A DNA stretch of 64,000 bases, taken from the NCBI GenBank assembly GCA_900074745.1, contig LT598466.1, positions 186,001 to 250,000 of the forward strand. The letters are read 5' to 3'. Under the pieces are notes generated by a model. The model did no database searches. It worked only from the letters and a program-made list of their open reading frames with translations, and was not told the DNA's origin. Position numbers and translations under genes: made by a program. Of the stretch, positions 38,118 through 48,225 are shown one piece after another. Positions within the stretch are counted from its first letter, which is position 1, and every line of letters begins with the position of its first letter. The DNA is from Lachancea mirantina (taxonomy: Eukaryota; Ascomycota; Saccharomycetes; Saccharomycetales; Saccharomycetaceae).

Positions 38118-39884
38118 ATGGAGTATTATTCGCCTTTGGGCGCTACCTATGGGCTAAGAGCGGATCAATTCCTCGAAACTTCTGCAGACTTTGACAAATA
38201 TCACGCGAAATTGAATCGTAAACTCCAAAATCTCAGAAGACGTTGTAACTTGACCACCAGGGACACAAAGAGATATTCTAGCAAGGAAAAGCTGTCTAAA
38301 TTTACTTCAGACGAGTATGATACCAAAAACAAGCTTCTAGGAACGATTTTGCTGTTGCATTGTGAGAGAGACTTGGCATTGGTGGAATGCTTGAGATTGA
38401 GAGCTCGTCAAAGAGGAGCTTTGAAGCGTAATGAACGCAAAGTTATTGGAGCCCGGCTTAAGAAAATATGTAACACGTCCGCCAAATTGTTGGAGGTGAC
38501 CCAAAACGAAACCGCTTGGGAGACTAGAACCGAATATTTGATCATCGACAAGTTGTGTCAAGTCCAACTACTAGCGGATCAGACTCTGAGTCGTCTTTCT
38601 TCAGAGCCTGAGAAGTCCATGAAAATTGTCCAGGGTCTCACTCTGGTTTTTGCGGCGTTGTGGCATTTGCAGGCGGAGCAAAAACTGGATTCCAAATTGG
38701 TGGATGCTGTTATCGCTCAATTCGAGTACTTATTGAAGCAGCATGCTTCGGCGAACCTCTACACACACCGTGAACTCAGAGCTTTTGTGAACAGTAATTT
38801 GCAACACTGCATGAAAGATCCGCTGGCGCAAATCATTGCAGAGCACGGCTACAAGATTTCAGACACCAATGCACCGGCGTATGGTGAGGAAAAAAAATTG
38901 AAAAGCATCCAGTGGAGAACTTTCACAGCAGAATTGCGTAATCCTCGTGTGGCTGAAGTGGTCGCGGAAGCCCAGGAACAATTTCCAAGAGATTTGTCTG
39001 AATTCAGTGATAAAATAGCCAAATGGCAGACCGCTCTGGATTATCAACAGTCTCTGTTGCAAATCGAGGGCGAGTCCGACTATGCTGCTGCCGATGAAGA
39101 TGACCAAATCGTGCTGTCATTTATCAGATACAGTCTTCTTTTCACGCAAGTTGAGCGTGATGACGTACTTTTCTGCAAGCTTTGGAACCAGTGGTGTACG
39201 GCCAAAAACTCGCTAAGTGTGAGACTCACCAAATACAGAGAAATTGAGCGTTTGGTAAGCAATGTGTGCACTTATTTGCAAGATATCATGGATTTGCCTG
39301 GTGTTTACTCCGATGACGAATTGATGCACTCTTTGAACCTTGCGACCCTGTACTATAAGCTTCACTTAGCTGCAGGATGTCTTGCGCCTCTTTTCCAATC
39401 GCATCAGAGGTACTCGGAGTCCCTGGCGCTCTACGTAGATTCAGCACGAAAGCTAGAGGACGCGACCGGAAAGGGCATGTTGCAAGAAGGTCTACCGGGA
39501 GACATTATCACCAATGACAAACTGCTTTTGTTGCAAGAGTTGATCACCAGTGGCTGGAAAGGTGTGCTCGCTCTAGCCGAATACGAGAAAAGCATAGCAA
39601 CAGATTCAAACAACAAAAACTGTCGCTGTTTAGTCGAGAAACTGGGCAAGAGTATAGGTCCAAAGGATGCCAACACAACCAAACTGTTCCCCCTGAACCC
39701 TGTTGTGCGTCCCGTAGGCGTAAAGCCCACACTTTTCGACCTCGCGTTCAATTATATTACTTACGAAGAGAACGAACAGGAGCCTCTTCATGAGTCCGAG
39801 TTCACATCACAAAACGCAGAAGCCGTAACGGATGTAAACACTCCATCAAAGAAGCGTGGCCTTTTTGGATTATTTGGTCGTTGA
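38118..39884 (+). CDS. SRP68: Signal recognition particle subunit Srp68
   Basis: 588 residues from the ATG at 38118 (yeast 599); six codons upstream is only a GTG. Srp68 binds SRP RNA with Srp72 and is part of the particle that targets secretory ribosomes to the ER. The N-terminus MEYYSPLGATYGLRADQFLE leads into the helical, Arg-rich RNA-binding domain (YHAKLNRKLQNLRRRCNLTT, ECLRLRARQRGALKRNERKV, about residues 30-120), followed by TPR-like helices and a short basic tail KKRGLFGLFGR. Position is YPL243W, next to HUT1. Confidence 0.94.
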   Translation: MEYYSPLGATYGLRADQFLETSADFDKYHAKLNRKLQNLRRRCNLTTRDTKRYSSKEKLSKFTSDEYDTKNKLLGTILLLHCERDLALVECLRLRARQRGALKRNERKVIGARLKKICNTSAKLLEVTQNETAWETRTEYLIIDKLCQVQLLADQTLSRLSSEPEKSMKIVQGLTLVFAALWHLQAEQKLDSKLVDAVIAQFEYLLKQHASANLYTHRELRAFVNSNLQHCMKDPLAQIIAEHGYKISDTNAPAYGEEKKLKSIQWRTFTAELRNPRVAEVVAEAQEQFPRDLSEFSDKIAKWQTALDYQQSLLQIEGESDYAAADEDDQIVLSFIRYSLLFTQVERDDVLFCKLWNQWCTAKNSLSVRLTKYREIERLVSNVCTYLQDIMDLPGVYSDDELMHSLNLATLYYKLHLAAGCLAPLFQSHQRYSESLALYVDSARKLEDATGKGMLQEGLPGDIITNDKLLLLQELITSGWKGVLALAEYEKSIATDSNNKNCRCLVEKLGKSIGPKDANTTKLFPLNPVVRPVGVKPTLFDLAFNYITYEENEQEPLHESEFTSQNAEAVTDVNTPSKKRGLFGLFGR

Positions 39885-40286
39885 AGATGTTTAATTGACG
39901 AAAATCACTATCGCAACGTTACCCACTTTAACCAAAAGAGGTAACTGTTTAGCCAAAGCAAGTACACTAATGAACCGAGACCGCTTTTCTCATCGCTGGA
40001 AAGCGATTTTCACTTTATTTCTAATTCTCCCTTTCACTAATAAATTGGAAGGAAGCCTAATCTATCCAGCGGAAATAGGGATTAAACGAAGATTAAATTT
40101 CGCCACCTCCTCAACTATATAAATTCAATTGATGAAAGTTGATGACAACAGAAATCGCTAACGGCCATCAAACTAGTTATGATTTTTTCTGCTTTGCAGT
40201 AATCCAGATATGAGCTCGATAGAGAGAACATGAAAATCAAGAACTTGACTAAGTCAATTAAGTCAAGATATTGAGTAAAAGTTCCA
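39885..40286. other. Intergenic region upstream of the RING-CH gene
   Basis: 402 AT-rich bases. TATATAAA at 40116-40123 lies 164 bases above the start. An inverted repeat CTTGACT (40244-40250) / AGTCAAG (40261-40267) brackets TGACTAAGTCA, an AP-1-like palindrome. No gene seen. Confidence 0.45.
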
Positions 40287-42017
40287 ATGGACAGTGAACG
40301 TCGGTGTTGGATATGCTTGGGTTCTGGGAAAGAACCACCGCCGTTGGGAACATCACGGGATGCTGAAGATTGGGTAAAACCGTGTAGTTGTTCGTTAGAA
40401 GCGCATAGGAAATGTCTGTTGGAATGGGTATCTTGTAACAATTTGGAAAAAGAAGCTTCGATCCGAGAGAATTTGGGACTCCGGTCTAACGAAATTGGGT
40501 TCCATTCTGTTAATTTCACAGACAATTATTCAGTATTTGAAAGCGGTCGCGGTGCTTTTAGACCGTTTTTCAATTACCTTGACCCTACGAATTTGAATGG
40601 TCAAGCGTTCATGGACAGTGAAACCGATTTTGACACCAGTAGCATAAGCAGAGCGTTTGCTGCTGATGTAGATAGTGAAACGCTTTCAAGAGTCACGGAA
40701 GCCATGTCACTGGGTGCTAGACAGCGCCATAGACGTGGAACGACGCTATCAAAGAAATTCGTCATTAACACAGTGTGTCCTCAATGTAACACGCCCATTC
40801 TACTAAGAACGTCAAGAGAGTTCAGCCTTTTGGCCACTTCGGCCGTTTGCAAGACTCTTGAATACTCCGTACGAAATTTGACGTTAGTCACGGTTGTTGG
40901 AACTGTGGGAAGCTCGCTTTTGATTAGTGCAGTAGGGGTTTTAATGTCAGCTGGTCTGCGCATTATGACTGCATTGGTTCCCGAAAGCACTTTGGTTAAG
41001 CTTCTTGGTCTACGACGATCCACTTTACTAGAATCTTTCAGCGATAACAACATTGGATTTTCTCAAATTGCCATTTTGGCAATGACACCTCTTTATTTAA
41101 TGGGGTTCCGGTATCAAAGCGCATTGTTGTCGTGGCTTAATTGGATCTACCCTCTGTGCTTTTTACGCTCCAACGAGAAATTGCAAAGCAATGCCAAAAG
41201 ATACCTTTTGTATCAATATCCTCTCGCTATACTACACGAGGTGGCTTTCGTATTTGTGCTGAACCCGCTTTATTTCAAATGGGTCCACGAAGTAAAGCCG
41301 TACTTTATCAGTGATCGCATGACAGTTGCTCAAATTAAGCTTTATGAAGAAGAACAAAGGTATTTGGAAGAGTTGCAGAGTGAGGGTTCCGATCAAACCC
41401 GCCGGCCACGACGGAGGTCGGTTTTACAATTCATCAAAAAGAAAGCGGCCGTTTTAAAGATATACTGTGGAAGACTCATACTTTCAATGGGATTGGATTA
41501 TTCAGAAGCAATTATACCAGCTTCCATCTGGGAAAAAATTGGCACCACAATTCTCTGGCCTTATGCGGGCAAAATCTTAGGCGAACTTATGATGAAATTA
41601 CGTTTCTACAGACGGCTTGTTGGTGAACATTCGTCAACCTCCGATGACGGCATCTATCTCAGTAATCTGATCGGTTGTTGCCTAGCAGTGATCCTGAGGG
41701 ATGCTTTCAACCTTTTTCTCACTTGGAGACGAGTGAAGCAGTTAAGCAGTCTGGAAGTTTTAGAATATATGTCACCAGAATGGGATACAGTGATGAATAC
41801 CAAAACTGGTCAGATCTTAGAAGATCTAACGTTATTAAATGAGGACGAGGATTCAAAGGTCATTTTACAGGAGCATGCCAGGAGATTACTGTCGAAGAAG
41901 AACCATGATCAATGGCTTAAGATCACTCAGGGAATTCCGAATGTTAGAGGGAAGGTGAATTTTTTGAGGTATTTAGTGGTGAAGCAAAATGTTTACAGAT
42001 CAGCCCAAAAGAAATAG
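40287..42017 (+). CDS. RING-CH (MARCH-like) multi-spanning membrane protein
   Basis: 576 residues. The N-terminus RRCWICLGSG ... WVKPCSCSLEAHRKCLLEWV is a RING-CH (RINGv) zinc domain: C7, C10, C33, C35, H40, C43 in C4HC3 order. The last zinc pair appears as C164 and C167 (VCPQCNTPILL), so about 120 residues (acidic and polar) are inserted in the domain. Several membrane spans follow (about 195-245, 257-300, 310-335 and 450-475). Such proteins are membrane-bound E3 ubiquitin ligases, like yeast Ssm4/Doa10 and mammalian MARCH enzymes. Position and strand correspond to S. cerevisiae YMR187C (431 residues, uncharacterised). If it is the orthologue, the yeast protein is shorter by about the size of the zinc domain. 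Sequence identity to YMR187C could not be tested. Confidence 0.85.
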   Translation: MDSERRCWICLGSGKEPPPLGTSRDAEDWVKPCSCSLEAHRKCLLEWVSCNNLEKEASIRENLGLRSNEIGFHSVNFTDNYSVFESGRGAFRPFFNYLDPTNLNGQAFMDSETDFDTSSISRAFAADVDSETLSRVTEAMSLGARQRHRRGTTLSKKFVINTVCPQCNTPILLRTSREFSLLATSAVCKTLEYSVRNLTLVTVVGTVGSSLLISAVGVLMSAGLRIMTALVPESTLVKLLGLRRSTLLESFSDNNIGFSQIAILAMTPLYLMGFRYQSALLSWLNWIYPLCFLRSNEKLQSNAKRYLLYQYPLAILHEVAFVFVLNPLYFKWVHEVKPYFISDRMTVAQIKLYEEEQRYLEELQSEGSDQTRRPRRRSVLQFIKKKAAVLKIYCGRLILSMGLDYSEAIIPASIWEKIGTTILWPYAGKILGELMMKLRFYRRLVGEHSSTSDDGIYLSNLIGCCLAVILRDAFNLFLTWRRVKQLSSLEVLEYMSPEWDTVMNTKTGQILEDLTLLNEDEDSKVILQEHARRLLSKKNHDQWLKITQGIPNVRGKVNFLRYLVVKQNVYRSAQKK

Positions 42018-42207
42018 CTTGGCGTTCGGATTTCATGAAACAGATCTTAGTACGTCTTTAGAGAGCTAATTTAAATTTTGGCTTAACTGTGAACTCCAGT
42101 CAGAATCGAGTAATTTAGATGCTAGTGACACCTCAACCGAAAGTCAGATAGAATTCGATAAGTACGATCAATTTAAACTCTAGGTAAAGTAACATTGAAT
42201 ATTTCAC

Positions 42208-45200
42208 TCATCTACTTGCGTTTAAACGTTTAAAAAAAGTTTCCGTCAAGAGCCCCAGGAACTTGCTGGCATCTAGAGTGATTTTTTTGGCAATGAGGTT
42301 GACATGAGATTGCTTTCCATCAGTTGCAAGATCCAGTAACTTTGTAAGGGCTATAGTATCCATCTTCGTGATACTTAACTTATTTCCAGATTTCCTTTGA
42401 TCAGTCATTTCGACGCTGAAGGTTTCCCCGTCCGATGTGGAAATTTTAAACTGGATGTCTGGGAATTTTGGACCGCTTGATCCAAAAAAGGCTACAGCCG
42501 CCTTACCAAGCTTTTCATCATCAATTTTAAGTAAAGCGCCATGTTCATAAAGCTGGCGCGCAGTGTACTGAAACGAAAGTCCACTTGAAGATTTTGAAGA
42601 TTTGGTTTGCACTTTTTTATATGCACTTTTCAATTTGTTGCCAAAACCATGCTTTCGTGGTGCCTCAAAATTGCTTCCCCTTTGAGCATTTTGGATGGCT
42701 TGCCTGATTGATCCTTCTAGAGCCTTTGAGGTTTTTTGAAGCTTTGAACAACTAATCCCGATTTCTTCTAATGTTTTGTTCGCTATTTGGACCTCGACCG
42801 TCACATTATTTTTAACAAAATCTCTCGATTTGATAGTATTGGCAATGTCATTGAGAACCCCTTGAAGTGAATCGTTGGCCGGCATATCGTTCATCCTTTT
42901 GAATTCACAAGTTCTTTCAAGAACATGCTCTTTGAGAGCAAAATAAGATAGCTCTTTGAGCTCTTTCATCAGCGGATCGCGCTTAATAGCGGGAGACGCC
43001 TTTAATAGTTTCTGGAAGACTGGTTCATCCTTTTCTAAAACACTTCCAGTCAATAAGTCATACAGGTTTGTGTCAACGTCTTCGACTTGCATCATGTAAG
43101 TAAGTCCCCGCTTTATTTCATTGTAGATTGAGCATAATCTTTGGTCACTTGAAGATAGGGCTAACGCAGTTGAATCGAGATTAAGAAGTAATAAGTTTTG
43201 GTGATATGCCTGCATTGCGCGTAACTCACCATTATCTCTTATTCCTTTTAGCAGGGCATGAAGGGGGTCATCATGAGGAAAGCTAGCCGCATTCCTCTCC
43301 AACATTGTCGTAATATCTAGGATGTATTGCCTGGATATACTCAATGTAGGTCTCTTGTCCTGATACATGTCGTAATATAGGAGCTTATCACGATTGCTCT
43401 CGAAAACAGGCGATGTTAACATGCTTCTGTGAATCATTACGATGTCTGGTCGTATCTGCTCGGAGTATTGATTTAGAGGAGATAAATACCCTTCGAAGAT
43501 TTGGAAGGAGAAAACCCTTTTTACAACGAAGGCCAGCGTTGACAGTTTTTTCTCCCCATCTGGCGAGTTGAGCTTTAAACCAAATTTAGCAGTATCTTTC
43601 AAACTGCGAGCCACAAATGTATCAATGAGAATGTGCGATATTGCCAAAAGTGCATCTTCTTCGGAGGAGCTGCGGTCTGCCACGCAATGGTAGGCCTTTG
43701 TGCATAAGTACTTGAGATCATCAGGTGGTTTTGAAATTAGCCTTTCGATGCCCTCCTTGATGAGTTCTAGGGATGCCCAGATATCCATCAGGTTTTTGAT
43801 GAAAATTTCTTTGACCTCCGGAATTCCGATTGCCTCGCTAGATGATATGCTGAGATGTTCAGAGCTCATTTCCTTATAAATCTCAGAGGGAATGAATTCG
43901 AAAGAAACGTGTGGGTTATCGAGATATTCTAAGGCGGGTTGAATGATGCCGAGAAGTAAGTCAGGAATTTGATGCGAAGCATAGAACCCGAGTAACTCTG
44001 AGTAGCAATGTGTCGTCGGTTCACTATCTCCTATGACGGCTGTCACCTCAGCAACTTTCTCAATTTCTGAATCCATGATATCCGCCACGAGCTTGACGAA
44101 GAAGACTTGTTCCCGCCTGTTCATTCGACCATTAACCCAGCTGAAGGATTTCGAAACATATTTCATTGAGAAAGATCTGTCAATTTGGAATAGTAATTTC
44201 CAGTAAAATGAATCGGCTTGCAGTAGGTAGAAAATTTTTCCATAGAAGGGAAAAGTAGATTCGACGTTCGCCAGCATGATATCGAAATCTGGTCCAGTTG
44301 AAGTTGTATTCACTAATATTCTGTTTTGAGCTAAGATTAACCGCTTAGCATTTAGCCGCTGTAAATGAGCTTCAAGTTTCCCTTTTTCTTTATTCTTGAG
44401 ATCTATCATGGACTTGAGCTCTTCTAAGTCACTTTGGCTCTCATGCGAGGTATAGATTTGGTTCAAGAGGTGAGCAAACCTTTTGACTGACCATAAACTG
44501 GGGTTGCCGGAGGACATGAATTCCAAGTACGCCCACCTGAGCCGACAGGCCCTAATTTTGCTTTGAAGTTTGATGATTGACTTCGTATGTTGAACGTAGT
44601 ACAAGTTCATTTTTCGTAGACGTGCTCTCACGAGAGCCCCTCTGATTGTAGATATTATTTCGTTGTGGGAATGGTATTCCACGAATCCATCAATCAGCTC
44701 TAACGCGTATCGAGCTAAAACTCCCTTTATGTTCGCTTGAAGATAAGAAATAGGATCTTCCTTGGCTTTTACAGACCTGGTAACTTGACTAATACGCAAC
44801 CGCTCCTGGCGAGCCTTGAGGACGCAAACGAATAATTGTAAATTCGTGAACTCACGCCCTAAACCAGATTTGATCGTAGCCAAATGACGCCTCTTCGAAA
44901 AGCCCTTTATAAGCGCTTGGAATTGGACGAGAACAGAAAATTCTGCGTGAAGCTCGAGCATTGATGTGTTTTTGCTCTTGCGTAACTCTATTCCTCTTAC
45001 AAAGCTTTGAAACTTGACCACGCCGTGCCTATCTTCTGACCGAGGATTTAGCTTTGCCGCTAATTTTAGTCTCATAGCCTTTCCCTTCAAGATACTTTGA
45101 AAATATGCTAGTGGTTGTCTGGTAAAACCTATACCTTCCGATAACCTGGCATATTTCTTTCTTCTGGCAGCACAACAGCATCTATTCTGAAATCTTAAAA

Positions 45201-46830
45201 GAGCGCTCTCGAATTTAACGAGATTAAATCGGATCTCATAAAATTTGTCTCTTTGGCATTTTCCCCTCATGATTGCCTGAAAATTCATGATATTTGTACA
45301 AACATCCTCTTGCGTCGAAATTTTGATTCGGCCCCCGAAAGATTTTCTCGTTAACATCCCTCTGGCGCTTGCTTGTATGCGCTGCACAGTTTCACTCACT
45401 ATTTCAAACTTTCTTTTCCTCATTAAGAGGTTGAAGCGCAGATTAACACCCCTGCAAATGGCTTGGATACAGTTGATCATATCTAAAAACTCTAGCTCAT
45501 TCATTCTCTTTTGGCGTGTTGGTGAATAGAATGGTTTAGAATATGTTGCTGTGTCATAAAAGTCAATGGCCGATCCTTTAGAAGCCCAATTGCCGGTATC
45601 ATATGATAAATGCCGGGAAATTGTAGGGGAATAATAAAGCAAAGACTTTTCAGGACTGAACGACCCACTATAAGTCAAACTAGGTGCGGTATCCTGCAAA
45701 TTCCGGGAAAACGCATTTTCGGACGAAGCCTGAAGTTGTCCAAGATGGCCCTCTTTAGGAAGTTGGAAATCAAGCTGCTTCTCTCTATGCGGAGTAGGCG
45801 TTGTTGGCGTTACCGGCAAATCGACTCCATCAACCGAGGCAGGGTCATCACTAATACGTTTAACCTCCTTGTTAACCCGGGGGCTTCTCTGAGGTGATTT
45901 ATCGAAAGAAGCAGGAGATGAAAAATCCGTTATTAAGCCCTTTGATCCGTTCCTGTTTGGGGAAACATTAATCACTGAATTTGTCGCCTTGAAAGATCTA
46001 AAATTGTGAATAGTGGGATATCTGCGTTGGCAAGCTTTCAACTCATCCTGACCGAAAGTGATTCTACCAGATAGATTTTTAATTTCAGGAGCCTGCCCGG
46101 GCCATTTTTTGCTTATAATGTTGGCCAACGCATGGATAGTTTCAAAAACCTTGGGGATATCCTTCCTGTCATAGAGATCGGTGAGTTCGAAGCGAAATAG
46201 CTCGGGTACTCCGGCAGATTCAACAAGTGTAAAGAATGCATTGATATTTTGCGTGTGCGTGTAGTTCAATGTTTTGCTGGGCCCCACGATCTTTTTTACA
46301 AGACTCGGGTTGATAGCCTGTGTAAGTTTGGCAAGAAAAACTCCATCTCTCATGACTGCGCCGCTCGCCAAGTCTGCCACGGAGGCAGTCTCCTCTTTAA
46401 TGATGCATTCAATCCAATCCTTCGCCTCAGCTACGCGACACATGAATTCATAGTATTTGGCATCGCGGCTTGATAAGCTTTTCACGTCGAAGACATGGCC
46501 AGAATTTGAGGCCGAAATCGAAGAAATCTGGTCATTTGAGTACTCAGAGGGGCCAATTGAGGTCTTTTGAGGTGATAGCGCCAAAAATTCCAGTTTTGAG
46601 GCTTTCTGCGACTTCCTAGAGGTGCTTTCTCTTAGAGCATTCTCGTCGAATAATACATCATTATCATCCAAACGAGAAAACTGCTTAATTTCCCTACTTT
46701 GGGGTGTTTTGTTTATCCGCGAAGGTGATACTGGCTTAAGGACGCTGCGCCCATCATCTTTTAACGTCGTAATGTACCTATCGAGAAAAGCGTTTCTCGC
46801 TCGTGAGGGAGACTCCACGATCGAAGCCAT
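42208..46830 (-). CDS. IQG1: IQGAP protein Iqg1 (cytokinesis)
   Basis: 1540 residues from the ATG at 46830 (yeast 1495). Further upstream the frame leads only to TTG. Iqg1/Cyk1 recruits actin to the cytokinetic ring. Order of parts: low-complexity head with Ser-Pro sites (VLKPVSPSRINKTP); calponin-homology domain about 115-235 (RVAEAKDWIECIIKEET ... GVFLAKLTQAINPSL ... NINAFFTLVES); IQ-type repeats about 440-780 (QAICRGVNLRFNLLMRKRKF, SSVQ-like IQASARGMLTRKSF, FQAIMRGKCQRDKF, FQSFVRGIELRKSK); RasGAP-related domain about 900-1180; RasGAP C-terminal domain near the end. The repeats diverge from the strict IQxxxRGxxxR pattern in places. Position is YPL242C. Confidence 0.95.
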   Translation of the reverse strand: MASIVESPSRARNAFLDRYITTLKDDGRSVLKPVSPSRINKTPQSREIKQFSRLDDNDVLFDENALRESTSRKSQKASKLEFLALSPQKTSIGPSEYSNDQISSISASNSGHVFDVKSLSSRDAKYYEFMCRVAEAKDWIECIIKEETASVADLASGAVMRDGVFLAKLTQAINPSLVKKIVGPSKTLNYTHTQNINAFFTLVESAGVPELFRFELTDLYDRKDIPKVFETIHALANIISKKWPGQAPEIKNLSGRITFGQDELKACQRRYPTIHNFRSFKATNSVINVSPNRNGSKGLITDFSSPASFDKSPQRSPRVNKEVKRISDDPASVDGVDLPVTPTTPTPHREKQLDFQLPKEGHLGQLQASSENAFSRNLQDTAPSLTYSGSFSPEKSLLYYSPTISRHLSYDTGNWASKGSAIDFYDTATYSKPFYSPTRQKRMNELEFLDMINCIQAICRGVNLRFNLLMRKRKFEIVSETVQRIQASARGMLTRKSFGGRIKISTQEDVCTNIMNFQAIMRGKCQRDKFYEIRFNLVKFESALLRFQNRCCCAARRKKYARLSEGIGFTRQPLAYFQSILKGKAMRLKLAAKLNPRSEDRHGVVKFQSFVRGIELRKSKNTSMLELHAEFSVLVQFQALIKGFSKRRHLATIKSGLGREFTNLQLFVCVLKARQERLRISQVTRSVKAKEDPISYLQANIKGVLARYALELIDGFVEYHSHNEIISTIRGALVRARLRKMNLYYVQHTKSIIKLQSKIRACRLRWAYLEFMSSGNPSLWSVKRFAHLLNQIYTSHESQSDLEELKSMIDLKNKEKGKLEAHLQRLNAKRLILAQNRILVNTTSTGPDFDIMLANVESTFPFYGKIFYLLQADSFYWKLLFQIDRSFSMKYVSKSFSWVNGRMNRREQVFFVKLVADIMDSEIEKVAEVTAVIGDSEPTTHCYSELLGFYASHQIPDLLLGIIQPALEYLDNPHVSFEFIPSEIYKEMSSEHLSISSSEAIGIPEVKEIFIKNLMDIWASLELIKEGIERLISKPPDDLKYLCTKAYHCVADRSSSEEDALLAISHILIDTFVARSLKDTAKFGLKLNSPDGEKKLSTLAFVVKRVFSFQIFEGYLSPLNQYSEQIRPDIVMIHRSMLTSPVFESNRDKLLYYDMYQDKRPTLSISRQYILDITTMLERNAASFPHDDPLHALLKGIRDNGELRAMQAYHQNLLLLNLDSTALALSSSDQRLCSIYNEIKRGLTYMMQVEDVDTNLYDLLTGSVLEKDEPVFQKLLKASPAIKRDPLMKELKELSYFALKEHVLERTCEFKRMNDMPANDSLQGVLNDIANTIKSRDFVKNNVTVEVQIANKTLEEIGISCSKLQKTSKALEGSIRQAIQNAQRGSNFEAPRKHGFGNKLKSAYKKVQTKSSKSSSGLSFQYTARQLYEHGALLKIDDEKLGKAAVAFFGSSGPKFPDIQFKISTSDGETFSVEMTDQRKSGNKLSITKMDTIALTKLLDLATDGKQSHVNLIAKKITLDASKFLGLLTETFFKRLNASR

Positions 46831-47047
46831 TTGCCCTTTGAAGCTTGTACGCTCGATTTCGCAATCTATGACACAATCCAAAGCTGGACCTCAACTTGAA
46901 CTAAAATAAGGAAGGGTCAATTAAGTTAGCCATGATGTACCCATTCTTTCTCGCATCATAAGCCTGCCTAATTGAGAAAAACGAAAATACGATTGAAGCC
47001 CATCGCATCAACATCGAAATGTCATCTTTCACGAAATGTGTACCTTG

Positions 47048-47948
47048 TCAAATCTCGAATTCATCAAACTCAAATGCCATTCCCATCCCACCTCCTGGAT
47101 TCGTTGAACGAGAGCCCAGCCGTTCGAAGTCGTAGATATCTAGATAGTCTTTCGTGCTGCTGTGAATTGTGCATTTTTCGCACTTCTCCAGTATGATATC
47201 TTGTCGATGGGACCCTTTTTTAGTCACATAGAGCTGACAGTTACTCAGGTTGTAGAAACGTATTTGGACTTGGGTTTCAGCTGTTAGAACTATCTTGAAC
47301 AAAGTATAGTTACAGTTTCTAGCAGCGATGCTGCCCTTAAGAAAAGGCAGTCCGTTAAGGTCAACGCAACAACCAGTGAACGTATCAAAACTCAAGGCAC
47401 CAGTATTTGTTCTCTGAATGGTGCTATCTTGCGCATTGTAAGATATTCTGCATTTGGTCAAATTTACAAAACTCTGTACTCCACACTCGACCGTTAGATC
47501 TTTGCCAACTAAAGTTTGGACCGCATCATGATTGACATCTAGATTGATGCTTTTAAAAGCCGTCTTCTCCGAGAAGGTCTTAACCAAAGGTTTCTTCTTG
47601 AACTGGAATGTTCTAATCGATCTGTTGTTCTGTTCCAATTTTGATCTTACGAGCTTCGATGCCCGATCAACTTTCGAATAAGCCTGTCTCTTCTCAAAAG
47701 CACTTAAAACCGGCTCTAAGTCTTTCAACTTGGACGAAAGAGTATTCACCTTTGACTCGGCTACCCTCAGGTCTTTGCACACAGTATCAACATCTATTTC
47801 TAAGCGGTAAAGTCCGTTAGTAACACTGTGTCATCGCATTTATGTTACCACCACTCATCGTTGTAGCAAAATAAATCAACCTACCATCAAGTTCCCGAAG
47901 GAGATCACGAACTTTTTGCTGCACACAATCACTATTGAGATCTTTCAT
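47048..47948 (-). CDS. CIN2: Tubulin-folding cofactor C homologue Cin2 (two exons)
   Basis: Exon 1 47948-47885 (64 bases) and exon 2 47799-47048 give 271 residues (yeast Cin2 268, also spliced). Cin2 acts with Cin1 and the GTPase Cin4 in folding beta-tubulin. The N-terminus MKDLNSDCVQQKVRDLLREL is helical. The C-terminal half has the CAP/TBCC beta-helix: GVQSFVNLTKCRISY, GALSFDTFTGCCVDLNGLPF, KGSIAARNCNYTLFKIVLTA and VQIRFYNLSNCQLYV, and ends EEVQ-like MAFEFDEFEI. The intron of 85 bases has branch TACTAAC (47816-47822 as GTTAGTA), acceptor TAG and an unusual donor GTAGGT (47884), the only one giving frame. Position is YPL241C. Confidence 0.92.
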
Positions 47949-48225
47949 ACTACACAAATTCCTTTTACGAGGGAAGCAGTTAGTTTGTCACACTTTCGTA
48001 GGCTCAGATAATTATTATCATAGAATCCTTTCATCTGCACGAATGATAATTACAGCTTGCAATGAATGAATGTTTCGAAAATAAACGCGAAAATATCTGG
48101 ATATTAGGTATATTTTATACAGGGATTGAAGTTTAACATGACAAATGACCCTTCCGAGGTTGTGATATGAGCAACGTTGGCGATAATATACTATGTTTTT
48201 TGTTTCTTATGGTTCATGAAAAAAC

